Origin: Paraburkholderia fungorum
Lineage (GTDB): Bacteria > Pseudomonadota > Gammaproteobacteria > Burkholderiales > Burkholderiaceae
Length of the DNA stretch: 64,000 nt
Direction: 5' to 3'
Assembly: GCF_900099835.1 (NCBI RefSeq)
Contig: NZ_FNKP01000004.1
Coordinates: 372,001 to 436,000 of the forward strand
Shown here: in pieces, positions 51,937-61,519 of the stretch
How positions within the stretch are numbered: position 1 is the first letter of the stretch
How the letters are laid out: every line of letters starts with the position of its first letter
Notes under the pieces: model-generated
Told to the model about the DNA's origin: nothing
The model's input: only the letters and a program-made list of their open reading frames with translations
Database searches by the model: none
Program-made: the position numbers and the translations under genes

Positions 51937-52968
51937 CTACCCTACCTTCCTGCGACGTGTGAGCGGTCTGGCCGGCCCGCTCCGAGCAGGCCCAACCGCA
52001 CGTAGCGGCCGGCGATCAACGGCGGAGGCAGTGCGTTCACCGGTGCCGGGAGCGCCCGCTTGTGCTTCCCGCAGCGTGACAACCTCAGACTGCAGCCGTG
52101 TGTTCTCCGCTACGGCCGCGTCCAGCCGCCCCTGCAGCACGCCCGTCTGATGCCGTGTTTCGCCCAGTTGCGTCTGCATCGTTTCGATCACACGTCGATG
52201 CTCGGCCTCTCTCTGCTCTGCTCGGCGTGTCACGTCCTCAACCTCCTTCTGCAATTTTGCCGCCGTGCTGCGCTCCCGATCGATCTCCAGCAGAGCGCGC
52301 TTTTCCGATGCGCGCAGCCGTTCCTCTGCACGCTCCGCCGCTTCGCGCAGCTTGTCGAGATCGCGCGAAAAACCTTCCCTCACCTCCACCAGTTCGCGGT
52401 CGCATGCGGTGAGTGCCGCGCGGCTGCGTTCCAGTTCGGCCTCGAGCGCCTGACGTTGAGCGTGGCCTTCGGCCTGCGCCTTCTCCAGTTCCCGTACTTC
52501 GACCTGGGCGGCGAGCAACGCTGCGGTGCGCTGCTCGAGCGCGATCTCGACCCGGCCAAGTTCATCGCGGGCTGCCGCCACCGATAGCTGCGCGTCCGCC
52601 CTTGCGCTCTCTACTTCATCGCGCAGCGCGTCCAGCGCGGTCGCGGCCGACGCGGTCGCACGCGTCCAGAGGGTCGCCACCAGTTCGCCTGCTGCCGCGC
52701 CGAGATCAGCCGGCAAGTCCGGGTGTTCGATACGCACGCGGCTCTTTTCGCGCAACTCCGTCCAGAACTCGCCGAGCACCTGAGTCGGCGTACCCATGCT
52801 GCCGCGCCGGACCAGCTGGTACAGCCGGTTCGCAGTGGGCGTGATGCCGTAGCGGAAGAACAGCAGCGCACACACCTCGCGGTACAACTCGCGCGTTTTC
52901 GGGTGCGAGAGCTTTACGCGCTCGATGTCGGCAGCCAGAGCGGCATCAGGGGAAAGGTCGGCGTCCAT
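51937..52968 (-). CDS. kfrA: KfrA-type plasmid DNA-binding coiled-coil protein
   Basis: 343 residues. The N-terminal domain (SHPKTRELYREVCALLFFRY, GITPTANRLYQLVRRGSMGT, PTQVLGEFWTELREKSRV) is the KfrA N-terminal winged-HTH region. The rest is one long Glu/Ala/Arg coiled coil (about residues 105-310) ending in a basic tail. KfrA proteins bind their own promoter and support plasmid stability. The gene marks this replicon as a plasmid or chromid. Palindromes upstream of the start may be its binding sites. Confidence 0.85.
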   Translation of the reverse strand: MDADLSPDAALAADIERVKLSHPKTRELYREVCALLFFRYGITPTANRLYQLVRRGSMGTPTQVLGEFWTELREKSRVRIEHPDLPADLGAAAGELVATLWTRATASAATALDALRDEVESARADAQLSVAAARDELGRVEIALEQRTAALLAAQVEVRELEKAQAEGHAQRQALEAELERSRAALTACDRELVEVREGFSRDLDKLREAAERAEERLRASEKRALLEIDRERSTAAKLQKEVEDVTRRAEQREAEHRRVIETMQTQLGETRHQTGVLQGRLDAAVAENTRLQSEVVTLREAQAGAPGTGERTASAVDRRPLRAVGPARSGPARPLTRRRKVG

Positions 52969-52996
52969 GGGGAAATCCGTAATTCGCTGGAGATAA

Positions 52997-53011
52997 TTTT
53001 ACTACGTAAAA
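52997..53011. promoter_or_regulatory. Palindrome upstream of kfrA
   Basis: TTTTACTACGTAAAA, 6-base arms TTTTAC/GTAAAA, 29 bases upstream of the kfrA start in an AT-rich stretch. It is a plausible autorepression site. Confidence 0.5.
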
Positions 53012-53043
53012 CGACCGATATATCACTCATTTATTTAAATTTG

Positions 53044-53065
53044 CGACATTATTACTATAATGTCG
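53044..53065. promoter_or_regulatory. Second palindrome in the kfrA upstream region
   Basis: Perfect arms CGACATTA and TAATGTCG around TTACTA. It lies 76 bases upstream of the kfrA start and may be an operator or overlap a divergent promoter (TATAAT-like within it). Confidence 0.5.
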
Positions 53066-53703
53066 TGTGAAATATGTCGACACGCCTGCGAAAACGAGCC
53101 TCTCGACGTATGGCAAGGAAATCGCAATTACCAGCACTGCTGCGGGACCGTTTTGAACCACGCGGTAGACGGCCGCTATGGATAGGTTCGCAAGAGATAT
53201 AAAATGTCTCGAAAAATGGGTGAGGTTTTACAGGAGTGAGGAATGCCGGCGTGCGCGCCTAGATTGCAAGAGCGCGTTTGGGATCATTGCCAATACCGAT
53301 GCAGCTGAGCGGGCGGCCGCCGCCACCTTGGGCGCATGCCGGCGGCCTGTGCCACGCCTCTCGCGAACGCCCGCACGCAAACGCGATAAGGCGACCTCAC
53401 AGTGGAGAGCAGAGATCTGGAACCCGCTGCGAAGGACTTCCAGCGGCCGCAGACCACACAGCGACACCGCAGCATCGCAGTCCACCGGTTTGCCGTATCC
53501 ATTGCCGCATGGCATCCCGGGGTGGTGCGATAGACGCGTCGTGGCAGCAGATCCGCGAACACATGGGTGCTCGAACGGCGCACACAGCCACAGAGATGAA
53601 CGTTAGCGTGCGGGATTGGCTCCGGAAGCCGGCCACCGGTTTTCATTGACCGGCCCTCGCCCCCTCCTGCTATCGTTGCGCACCGACAATCCCCTCCGAC
53701 ACA
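53066..53703. other. Interval between kfrA and a plasmid-type small gene
   Basis: 638 bases. Frames on both strands lack motifs. No iterons or replication gene were seen, so I cannot place an origin here. Confidence 0.4.
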
Positions 53704-54144
53704 ATGCCCCGAAACAGATCATCGCGCCCCTCCGCCGCGCGCTCCAAAGCCCTTTTCTTGCCTATGCCTCGCAAGGAGGCATCAGCTCTCGTGCTTCGTA
53801 CCCGGCTAATGCTTGTGCGATTCCATAGCGGCGATACCGATCGATCGCTCGTTAATCACCTCGCCCAGGTCCTTATTCTTACCCGCTTTGTGCGGCAGGC
53901 AGGGTATGGGGACCTCGAACTTAAGACCCTCGACGACATCGAGATGGCACTCGGCACGTTACTGGTTGAGTTCGATGAGACCGGCAAGTGGGCCATCGTC
54001 AGCGATGGGGTCATCCACGGCCTGACTAAGATCATCAACGAATACGACCGCCTGCTCGGCACGGTGCGGATGGAGATATTGGTGCGGGCGAGCGCGTATC
54101 TGGACCGTCTCGTGGACGCAGCCAGACCGACAGATGCGAGCTGA
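53704..54144 (+). CDS. Plasmid-type small hypothetical protein
   Basis: 146 residues. MPRNRSSRPSAARSKALFLP then MPRKEASALVLRTRLMLVRF is the typical start of a small protein common on Burkholderia plasmids and chromids, often annotated as a Fis-type regulator. The rest (LVNHLAQVLILTRFVRQAGY, DDIEMALGTLLVEFDETGKW, IINEYDRLLGTVRMEILVRA) is helical. I see no clear HTH, so a regulator role is not demonstrated. It shares the neighbourhood with KfrA. Confidence 0.78.
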   Translation: MPRNRSSRPSAARSKALFLPMPRKEASALVLRTRLMLVRFHSGDTDRSLVNHLAQVLILTRFVRQAGYGDLELKTLDDIEMALGTLLVEFDETGKWAIVSDGVIHGLTKIINEYDRLLGTVRMEILVRASAYLDRLVDAARPTDAS

Positions 54145-54622
54145 CAAAGCGACGGCGTGTTTCAACAAAATGATCCCATGCGAGGCGCAGCAGTCGACCG
54201 CGAGTAAGCGCAAGCTTCATTCATCACCCCAGTGCGAAAGTCCGTTCGTCATTAACAGCAATGCAATCGACGCTCCCTTCCGGTGCGTATGGTGCCGTTC
54301 GCATTTCTCCTATGGCCGCTTGTCGATTCTGTCGACTACACCTGCGATGTGCAGGCGAGACCACCTCGCCATCAGGCGTCAAGTGCTTCTCCGACTAGGC
54401 ATTGGTGCCCCGGGTATGTCGAACTGATAATCGTTGCAGTCGGAGGTATCGGACCGCCCCTCCCCCTCCCGTTCTGGTTTGTGGCGAAGCGACTGGGCGG
54501 GTCTGCCGTGGCTGACGATTAGTTACATTTATGCTTCGCTGACGCGAGGTGACACATTTAATGACGCAACAGAGACAAAATTAATACGTTCTACGTTTAA
54601 CCATTGAGCGCTCGCGAAACCC
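54145..54622. other. Intergenic interval with no visible gene
   Basis: 478 bases without a supported frame or repeat. It separates the plasmid-maintenance-like genes from the efflux operon. Confidence 0.4.
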
Positions 54623-55060
54623 TCACGAAGACCGCCGCCCCAAACGACCGTTTCCGGAAAACATCGGCGCGCGGTAAGACACCAGATCGAGCGCCTCTGC
54701 CAGCGTACCCACCGCGCGGTGCGGGATACCAAATGCCCTGGTGGCACCCCGGCCGCGCACCCTCGCCTCCTCGCGCCGGTCGTCATCCGGCTCGACGGTA
54801 ATCAGCATCGTGCAGACGCGCGCCAGTGCTTCCTTGTTCTGCTTGAGCCACTGTCCCCGTTGCCGGAAGTCTTCATGGGCCTCGTTGTCTGGCGGCTCGA
54901 CATACAGCATGACGAAAGGTCTGCCATGCGCAACCAGCACGTCCATTTCACGCGCCCACTGCATTGCGTAGCCCGCCCGGATCGCGTAGTTACGTACCGT
55001 GATAATCGGGAAATGCTGAATATCGAGTACCTTGAAAGTCGCCGTATCAAACATGATCAT
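54623..55060 (-). CDS. Hypothetical protein at the end of the efflux operon
   Basis: 145 residues from the ATG at 55060, which has AGGA upstream and overlaps the end of the outer-membrane channel gene. It reads MIMFDTATFKVLDIQHFPII, REMDVLVAHGRPFVMLYVEP, ARVCTMLITVEPDDDRREEA. It has no signal peptide and looks like a small alpha/beta cytoplasmic protein. No known family; the overlap suggests co-expression with the pump. Confidence 0.75.
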   Translation of the reverse strand: MIMFDTATFKVLDIQHFPIITVRNYAIRAGYAMQWAREMDVLVAHGRPFVMLYVEPPDNEAHEDFRQRGQWLKQNKEALARVCTMLITVEPDDDRREEARVRGRGATRAFGIPHRAVGTLAEALDLVSYRAPMFSGNGRLGRRSS

Positions 55061-56582
55061 GGTGTCCTGACTGGCCCGATCTGGCTTCCTGTTCACCGGC
55101 TCTGTTGCGATCCGGCTGCACTGGAAACACGCTTTGCCACCCGCCGCCCAACGCCTTGTAAAGACTGACCAGCGACACCGCCACGTCAGCCGAACTGGAG
55201 GCGAGCGCCTGCTGCGTACCGAGCAAATCTTTCTGCACGGTCAACACGTTCAGAAAATCCGTTGCACCGGCGATGTACTGCCGCTGCGCGTTTTCCAGCG
55301 CAATCTGGTTCTGTTCGACCGCTTTAGCCAGTTTGTCGCGATTGTTCTGTCGCGCTTCGTATTCGGTCATCGCATTGTCCACGTCATGCCATGCGTTCAG
55401 GACCGTCCGCTGAAAATCGATTGCGGCTTCCTGTTGCTGCGCGTTGCGCAGCGCGAGTTGTCCCTTCAACCGGCCGCCATCGAACAGAGGCACGCTAAGC
55501 GCTGGACCTACTCCGAACATGCGCGAGTCCCAGCTATCGAGATCGCTGAAATGCATCGCCTGCAAACTGAAATTCGCCGACAGAGTGATGCGCGGATAAA
55601 AGTCGCCGACCGCGACTCCGATGTTCGCCGTCGCCGCATGCAGCCTCGCTTCCGCCACGCGGATGTCGGGGCGCCGCTCAGCCAGTTCCGACGGCAGCCC
55701 CGCGGGCACCCGGGACGGCATCGACGGAATCGGAGCGTATTCGCGCAATTCATTGTCGAGCGTGCGCGGAGGTGCTCCCATCAGCAGGCTCAGCGCATTG
55801 ACGAGATGCACGCGCCGATTGTCGAGCAACGGTAATTGCGCTTCGATCGTGCTGACCTGTGCCGAGGCTTCCGCCATGTCCAGACGCGTCGCAACGCCAT
55901 CCGCAAAACGGATCTGGGTGAGTTCCAGGCTATGACGCGCCATCTCAAGATTCTGTTCAACGATCTTCTGCTGCGCCTGTATCCCGCGCAACTGCATGTA
56001 GTCGCTGGCAGTGTCCGCGAGGGTCATCAGCAAGACATCGCGGCGTAGATCGGCGGCGGCTTCGACGGCCGCGTCGGAAGACTCGACTTCGCGGCGCACA
56101 CGTCCCCACAAATCCAGTTCCCACGACGCGTCGACGCCAGGCTGCCACACGTTGTAATCATGCTTGCCCTCCAGTCCGGATATATCGAGCACCCCGTTCT
56201 GACTCGATCGCGCATGCTGCCAGGACGCCGTCCCTGCAACCGACGGCAAAGCGTCGGCTCCGCTGACCCCGCGCGCCGCGCGCGCCTGCAGCAGACGGGC
56301 AGCCGCAGCCTTGACGTCCAGACTCGACGCGGTGACACGCTGAATCAGGGACGTCAATTCCGCGTCATGAAAAACCTCCCACCACTGCGAATCGGGCGTA
56401 CCGTCGACCACTGGCGATAACGTGCCGGCAATGTCAGCATCAGGCTGTCGAGTATCGGTACGCCAATGTGCGGGCAACGCGGCAGCCGGCCTCTGAAAGT
56501 CGGGACCCACTGTGCAGGCCGTCAGTCCGGCCATGGCGAGCAGGCTAACGCCCGCTGCGAATCGTGAAGTCAGCAGGCTCAT
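55047..56582 (-). CDS. Outer-membrane efflux channel lipoprotein (NodT/OprM type)
   Basis: 511 residues from MSLLTSRFAAGVSLLAMAGL at 56582, which overlaps the stop of the fusion protein gene (ATGA). The lipobox is LTACTVGPDF. The repeated coiled helices (SLDVKAAAARLLQARAARGV, LELTQIRFADGVATRLDMAE, NQIALENAQRQYIAGATDFL) and GLPSELAERRPDIRVAEARL are typical of the TolC/OprM family. It forms the trimeric exit duct for the inner-membrane pump encoded upstream. Confidence 0.92.
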   Translation of the reverse strand: MSLLTSRFAAGVSLLAMAGLTACTVGPDFQRPAAALPAHWRTDTRQPDADIAGTLSPVVDGTPDSQWWEVFHDAELTSLIQRVTASSLDVKAAAARLLQARAARGVSGADALPSVAGTASWQHARSSQNGVLDISGLEGKHDYNVWQPGVDASWELDLWGRVRREVESSDAAVEAAADLRRDVLLMTLADTASDYMQLRGIQAQQKIVEQNLEMARHSLELTQIRFADGVATRLDMAEASAQVSTIEAQLPLLDNRRVHLVNALSLLMGAPPRTLDNELREYAPIPSMPSRVPAGLPSELAERRPDIRVAEARLHAATANIGVAVGDFYPRITLSANFSLQAMHFSDLDSWDSRMFGVGPALSVPLFDGGRLKGQLALRNAQQQEAAIDFQRTVLNAWHDVDNAMTEYEARQNNRDKLAKAVEQNQIALENAQRQYIAGATDFLNVLTVQKDLLGTQQALASSSADVAVSLVSLYKALGGGWQSVFPVQPDRNRAGEQEARSGQSGHHDHV

Positions 56583-57637
56583 CGCGCGACCACCTCCGGG
56601 GCGGTGTCCGTGTGAACCGTCACCTCCGCCGACATGCCGACGCGTAATCGGTCGAGTCCCGCCTGCCCGGCGCGCAACGCTATCTTGACGGGAATTCGCT
56701 GGACCACTTTCGTAAAATTGCCGGTGGCGTTGTCCGGCGCGATGGCCGAGAACGTGACGCCGGTTGCAGGCGCGAAACTGTCGACCGTCCCGGTCAGCAC
56801 GACGTCGGAATAGGTATCCACGCGAACCTCGGCGGCCTGGCCTGGCCGCACATGCGCCAGTTGCGTCTCCTGAAAATTGGCCACGACGTAGGCCTGTTGC
56901 AGCGGCACGAGCGCGAGCATCGGCGTGCCCGGCGTCACGAACGCGCCCACGCGAACAGCGCGCTGACCGACCACGCCGTCGATAGGCGCGACGATGCGGG
57001 TCCATGAGAGGTTCAGACGCGCGGTGTCGAGCGCGGCCTGTGCCCGCTGCAGCCCGGCCTCGGCGCGCGCACGCTGCGTGGTGAGAACCGCCACCTGCTG
57101 CTTCGCGGCGCTCAGACCCGCCTCGTCACGCGACACATCGGCGAGCGCGGTGTCCGCGCGCGAGCGTGCCTGCTGCTCGTTTTGCCGGCTTCCGGCGCCG
57201 TGTTGCGCAAGATCGGTGTAACGGTCATAGTCGGCACGCGCGAAATCGCGATTGGCATGTGCCGCGTTCAGCGCCGCAGCGGCCTGATCGATCAGCGAGC
57301 GCTGCTGGACGATGCTCGCCGACACGTTGTCGATAGCCGCCTGCGCGACCGCGACATTCGCCTGGGCGGCCGCCACGGCCGCAGCGTAATCGCGGTTGTC
57401 GATCTGCGCGAGCAGGTCGCCTTTGCGAACCACCTGGTTATCGTCGACGCTCAACGCCGTGATCTGTCCGGCGACGCGCGGCGCGACCACGGTAAAGTCG
57501 GCGCTCACAAATGCATCGTCGGTGCTCTGTCCTGCGGGTCTCATCACGCCGTAGGCCAGTGCCGCCGACAAGCCGAGCGCGACGATCACCAGGCTGCTCG
57601 TGAGATAAATTTTCCGGTTTGATTTCAACTCAGACAT
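56579..57637 (-). CDS. Membrane fusion protein, EmrA/HlyD family
   Basis: 352 residues. One N-terminal membrane segment (IYLTSSLVIVALGLSAALAY) is followed by TDDAFVSADFTVVAPRVAGQ, a biotinyl-lipoyl-like half domain. Then come the coiled hairpin (AAVAAAQANVAVAQAAIDNV) and the second half (TRIVAPIDGVVGQRAVRVGA). This is the EmrA arrangement. It links the MFS pump in the inner membrane with the outer-membrane channel. The start lies 41 bases after the pump gene. Confidence 0.92.
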   Translation of the reverse strand: MSELKSNRKIYLTSSLVIVALGLSAALAYGVMRPAGQSTDDAFVSADFTVVAPRVAGQITALSVDDNQVVRKGDLLAQIDNRDYAAAVAAAQANVAVAQAAIDNVSASIVQQRSLIDQAAAALNAAHANRDFARADYDRYTDLAQHGAGSRQNEQQARSRADTALADVSRDEAGLSAAKQQVAVLTTQRARAEAGLQRAQAALDTARLNLSWTRIVAPIDGVVGQRAVRVGAFVTPGTPMLALVPLQQAYVVANFQETQLAHVRPGQAAEVRVDTYSDVVLTGTVDSFAPATGVTFSAIAPDNATGNFTKVVQRIPVKIALRAGQAGLDRLRVGMSAEVTVHTDTAPEVVAR

Positions 57638-57678
57638 AGATCAGCTCTTTGAATTTCTGCGAGGTTCGATGAAGGGAT

Positions 57679-59286
57679 TCACTGCTTCGCAGCAGGCGCA
57701 GCGCTGCTTGCGCGCGGCGGATAAACCCGCGTGGGTAGAAACGGAATCAGCAGAATCAGCGCGAGCGCGATCAGCGCCATCAGACGGAACACGTCGGCCG
57801 ATGCGAGCACCAGCGCCTGCTCGCGGATGCGCTGATCGAGCAACGCAAGCGCGGCATGCGGATCGATATGCACGCCTCGCACGAGATTGAGCGGCAAGGC
57901 TGCAGAGGCCAGTGGCCGGTTGCCGTACTGGTCGACCAGTACATTCGAATGGAAATGTTCGCGCATCGTCGTCAATCCTTCGACGGCTCCCGTGCCGACG
58001 ACTGCGGCAAAACCCTTGACCGTGTTGAACCACGCCGATGCGAAAGGACCTTCCATCGGCGTCATTCCGTTCGTGGCGAGCAGCAGCAACGGAATCACCG
58101 CCATCGGCTGCGCGACGATCTGCATGATCTGGATGACGTAGAAGTTGTCGCGAATCCAGTCGGCGGTCATGAAACTGCCTGCTGCGCACGAGAGCGCGAT
58201 CAGGCCGAGCCCCACGGCCAGCACCCAGCGGCAATCGACGCGGCGAATATTGCAGAGCGCCGCCACCGCCGGCAACGCAATCAATTGCGGCAGCGCCACG
58301 CACAACGCGAGAGGCGTCAATTGAAGCGGCCGATAGCCGCGCACTTCGACGAGATAAGCGGCAGGCACACCCGCTACCGCGACCAGTATCACCAGCACGC
58401 CACCCAGCGTGATCAGCGCATGTGTGAGATTGCGGCCCGCGAGCAACTGCAGCTTGAAAAACGGCAAAGGATGAAACCATTCGTTGACGAGAAACAGCAC
58501 CATCGCGACGACGCCACCCGCTAACAGAGCGCAGATCAGCGGCGAATCTGTCCAGCCGAGGCGCGCGCCCTGCTCGAGCGCGACCACCAGCATCCCGGTG
58601 GCCGGGACACCGAGCAACACGCCTCGCCAGTCGAACTGACGAAAGCGCTCGAGTCGCAGCGGATCTTGCGGGAGCCCCCACGCGACCATCGCAATCGATA
58701 CGAGCGCGAGCGGCACGATCTGCCAGAAGAGAAAGCGCCAGCCCACGTAGTCGCTCCATAACGCGGCGAGCGGAATGCCGAGATTGGGCGCGAAGGTCGC
58801 TGTCAGCGCATAGGCGGCAAGTCCATAGAGCTTGATGCCGGACGGCAGGAAGCGCAGTGCGACGGTCATCAGCATCGGCGGAAGGCAACCTCCCGCCAGT
58901 CCCTGAAGTGCCCGGAGTAATAACAGCTCGCTAAATGTCGTCGCGAATGGAAAAGCGATGCCAAGCAGCGCGAACACCGCGACGGCCGAGATCGTAAAAC
59001 GCCGCAGCGAGAAGGTGACGGAGAACCATGGCGCGAGCATCATCGCCGACACCTGCATGACCTGATACGCAGAGCCGAGCCACGAAGCGCCGTCGTGACT
59101 GACGCCCAGTGCGCCGCGAATGTCGGCCATGGCGATATCGGTGACATGGTCGTTGATCTGCGCAACCACGACGGCAATCAGCACGCCCACCAGTCCGGTG
59201 ATCACGCGTGCGTTGAATGCAGGCGCTGCGGCTGTCGGCGCAGCACGTGTTTGAGCGGCTGACGGCTGAAGGACGGTCGCGTTCAC
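57679..59286 (-). CDS. MFS drug efflux pump, DHA2 (EmrB) type
   Basis: 535 residues with about 14 membrane segments. VVVAQINDHVTDIAMADIRG and WLGSAYQVMQVSAMMLAPWF are the usual first segments; LLLLRALQGLAGGCLPPMLM is motif C-like. DHA2 pumps use the proton gradient and work with EmrA-type fusion proteins, which is the next gene. The substrate is not evident. A LysR gene lies 194 bases upstream on the same strand. Confidence 0.9.
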   Translation of the reverse strand: MNATVLQPSAAQTRAAPTAAAPAFNARVITGLVGVLIAVVVAQINDHVTDIAMADIRGALGVSHDGASWLGSAYQVMQVSAMMLAPWFSVTFSLRRFTISAVAVFALLGIAFPFATTFSELLLLRALQGLAGGCLPPMLMTVALRFLPSGIKLYGLAAYALTATFAPNLGIPLAALWSDYVGWRFLFWQIVPLALVSIAMVAWGLPQDPLRLERFRQFDWRGVLLGVPATGMLVVALEQGARLGWTDSPLICALLAGGVVAMVLFLVNEWFHPLPFFKLQLLAGRNLTHALITLGGVLVILVAVAGVPAAYLVEVRGYRPLQLTPLALCVALPQLIALPAVAALCNIRRVDCRWVLAVGLGLIALSCAAGSFMTADWIRDNFYVIQIMQIVAQPMAVIPLLLLATNGMTPMEGPFASAWFNTVKGFAAVVGTGAVEGLTTMREHFHSNVLVDQYGNRPLASAALPLNLVRGVHIDPHAALALLDQRIREQALVLASADVFRLMALIALALILLIPFLPTRVYPPRASSAAPAAKQ

Positions 59287-59479
59287 GCTGACCGCCCGGC
59301 GCGATTGCGCGCGAGATTAATCAGCGAGCCCGGTCGGGCCGCTTTCGAAACATGCATGAGACTGGCTCCGCGAATGACACAGCAGCCAGTCTAAGAACAG
59401 ACCGTAGTTTCGAAAATTGCAATGTTTGCACATGATACGTGCTTCAAACGCACGCATCAATATCAACTAGCTACAGTGC

Positions 59480-60376
59480 TCAACCGGTACACACCTCCCT
59501 CACCACTCGTCGCAACCATCGATGCGCGGGATCGTTCTGCCAACGCGGATGCCACGCCTGAACCACGACGATGGTCTCCAGCGGCAAGGGAATTTCGAAA
59601 GAACGCACGCGCATTCCCAGTTTCTTTGCAGCAGCGGCAACGTGCTCGGGCAGTCCGGCAATCAGGTCCGACAGGCCCAATGCGAAGACGCCCGAATGAA
59701 ATGACGGCACGACCAGCGACACTGTTCGCCGCAGACCGAGCGCGTCGAGCGCGGCATCGATCGGACCCACGGTACGACCGCGACGCGACACGCTGATGTG
59801 ATCGTAAGACGCGAAGCGCTCAGGCGTTATCTCGTCGCCGAAGATCGGATGATCTTCCCTCGCGAGGCCGACGAAGGTCGTGGTGAACAGCTGTTGCACA
59901 CGGATATCAGGTCCCAGGGGACGCATCGCACTGATGTAGAGGTCGCTTTCTCCGTCCAGCACGACGTGGGGCTCCGTGTCGCTTTCGGGCTGAAAGCGCA
60001 ACACTGAGCGGGGCGCGTCCTGCCGGACCCGATCGAGCAACGCACTGCCAAACGACCCTGAAAACGTGTCGTTCGCGTGCAGGACGAAATGGCGCTCAAG
60101 GGTCGCCAGGTCGATGTCCCGCTCGGGCCGCAACAGACGCACTGCGTTCTGCACGGAGTCCCGCACCTGCTCCCTAAGCGCAAGGGCTCGCGGGGTCGGC
60201 ACCAGACGCCGGCCGATCTTGACGAACACCGGGTCACCCAGCGCGTCGCGAATTCGCGCCAATGTGCGACTCATGGCGGGCGCACTCAGATGCATCCGTC
60301 TTGCGGCGCCGACCACGGAGCCCTCTTCAAGAAGTGCGTCGAGTGCGATGAGAAGGTTGAGATCGGGTAGTTGCAT
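59480..60376 (-). CDS. LysR-type regulator of the efflux operon
   Basis: 298 residues from the ATG at 60376. The HTH is MQLPDLNLLIALDALLEEGS, VVGAARRMHLSAPAMSRTLA. A substrate-binding domain follows (VLHANDTFSGSFGSALLDRV, DLYISAMRPLGPDIRVQQLF, GLSDLIAGLPEHVAAAAKKL). It is encoded on the same strand as the pump rather than divergently, which is less common. It probably controls the pump operon in response to an unknown ligand. Confidence 0.9.
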   Translation of the reverse strand: MQLPDLNLLIALDALLEEGSVVGAARRMHLSAPAMSRTLARIRDALGDPVFVKIGRRLVPTPRALALREQVRDSVQNAVRLLRPERDIDLATLERHFVLHANDTFSGSFGSALLDRVRQDAPRSVLRFQPESDTEPHVVLDGESDLYISAMRPLGPDIRVQQLFTTTFVGLAREDHPIFGDEITPERFASYDHISVSRRGRTVGPIDAALDALGLRRTVSLVVPSFHSGVFALGLSDLIAGLPEHVAAAAKKLGMRVRSFEIPLPLETIVVVQAWHPRWQNDPAHRWLRRVVREVCTG

Positions 60377-60777
60377 GGAACGCAATCATGGATGGCGAGC
60401 CATGTAGTTTGCGGTATAACTGGAATTTTTTCCCGGATTTGCGTACCTCGGGCGGTGGGATGGGTTGATTCAGGCGGCGAACCTGCGGTGACTTGCCGGA
60501 ACATCGTGATGAACCCGCTCGCACTGTTGTCGCCGATCGGGTCCTGCTTCGAACGATGCGACGAATCCAATGAACGGCTCTGCCTTTGCTTCGCTGAAGC
60601 TCCGCAAGCGAGCCGCAGCGTCGTGGGCCCCAGTAGCCCAACTAGAGCAGTGATTATTTGCGGATCGAGTCAATTCTGTGCGGCAACGCGTCGAGCGTCT
60701 CCAGAATCATGCAATCAAGTTGCTAAGAAATACGAAAAACATTCACTTCAGACTCCGTAACAGCACTCACTTATTTT
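60377..60777. other. Intergenic interval with no visible gene
   Basis: 401 bases. It should contain the LysR promoter on one side and that of the next gene on the other. No other structure seen. Confidence 0.4.
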
Positions 60778-61125
60778 ATGAGCCACGACACTGATATCAC
60801 CACAAGTTTCCTGCACACCGCTGAAGCGTGGGCGGAGGAACACAACCGAAAAATCGCAAATGGCGAAAACCCCTGGGAAGGCATTCCCGAACCGCGCACA
60901 TATGAACCACTTCCCGACGGCTCTTGGAAACGACATATTGACCTCATCTATGAAACGATTGAATTACAGCGGCCAATAATGACGGTTCGTAACAACGCCT
61001 TGGACAAGCAGACGTGGGAAAATTCTCATCGTGCCTATTACTATCTGCTCACGGCAGAAAGAAATCGCCTGCTCTTGGGCGTCCTGAAAGGTGTCGATCT
61101 CGGTGACGACGCCGATTCTTATTGA
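60778..61125 (+). CDS. Small hypothetical protein
   Basis: 115 residues: MSHDTDITTSFLHTAEAWAE, NPWEGIPEPRTYEPLPDGSW, YETIELQRPIMTVRNNALDK, RAYYYLLTAERNRLLLGVLK. It is acidic, mostly helical and cytoplasmic. No family recognised. The upstream region is AT-rich but shows no strong ribosome binding site. Confidence 0.62.
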   Translation: MSHDTDITTSFLHTAEAWAEEHNRKIANGENPWEGIPEPRTYEPLPDGSWKRHIDLIYETIELQRPIMTVRNNALDKQTWENSHRAYYYLLTAERNRLLLGVLKGVDLGDDADSY

Positions 61126-61264
61126 CGTTGGATTTTCCCATACTACGAATGTTCGAATCCGGGATAGCCACGCGTTGGCCGATCCAAAACTCAAACGGCG
61201 ACGCTTCCAAGCTCTATGGAAGCCGGCTCCTTCGTATGCGCAACAAGGATCGAAGGGCCTGTGT

Positions 61265-61519
61265 TCAATCATGCCGCCGTTCAACGGGCGACCCTGACTC
61301 GTCTTCGAGGTCTAGCTCGGCGAAAAGCGATTCAACTTCTCGTCTGCGGCCGGCTTTAATGTCGGCTTGGCCTATGGCAAGAATCGCCGCGAGCGTGGCA
61401 CGCTGCTCCATTTCATAAGACGAACAGTCCTCTGCGCACATCTGGCGAATCTCCCGTGATGCCCCTGCGATGATAAGACCCCGATAGGGGGAACGGAAAC
61501 CCCCTCTGACGCGCATCAA
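61265..61519 (-). pseudogene. Possible remnant of a Phd-type antitoxin
   Basis: The second half of this 84-codon frame, SSYEMEQRATLAAILAIGQA followed by DIKAGRRREVESLFAELDLE, resembles the C-terminal half of the Phd antitoxin at 12770 (RSYEATQQTLAMLKLLAIGQ, FFAELDDLD). The DNA-binding N-terminus of the family is missing and the start of the frame has no family character. No toxin gene follows. It may be an orphan fragment. Confidence 0.38.

Noticed and set aside
53178..53649. Overlapping frames of 120-140 codons on both strands upstream of the plasmid-type small gene
   Set aside because: No motif, skewed composition and no ribosome binding site on either strand.
56583..57005. N-terminal extension of the outer-membrane channel gene by 141 codons
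   Set aside because: It overlaps the membrane fusion protein gene and has no family character; the lipoprotein signal begins at 56582.
57641..58888. 415-codon minus-strand frame inside the MFS pump gene
   Set aside because: Arg/Ala-rich shadow frame caused by high GC; the pump frame has clear membrane segments and family motifs.
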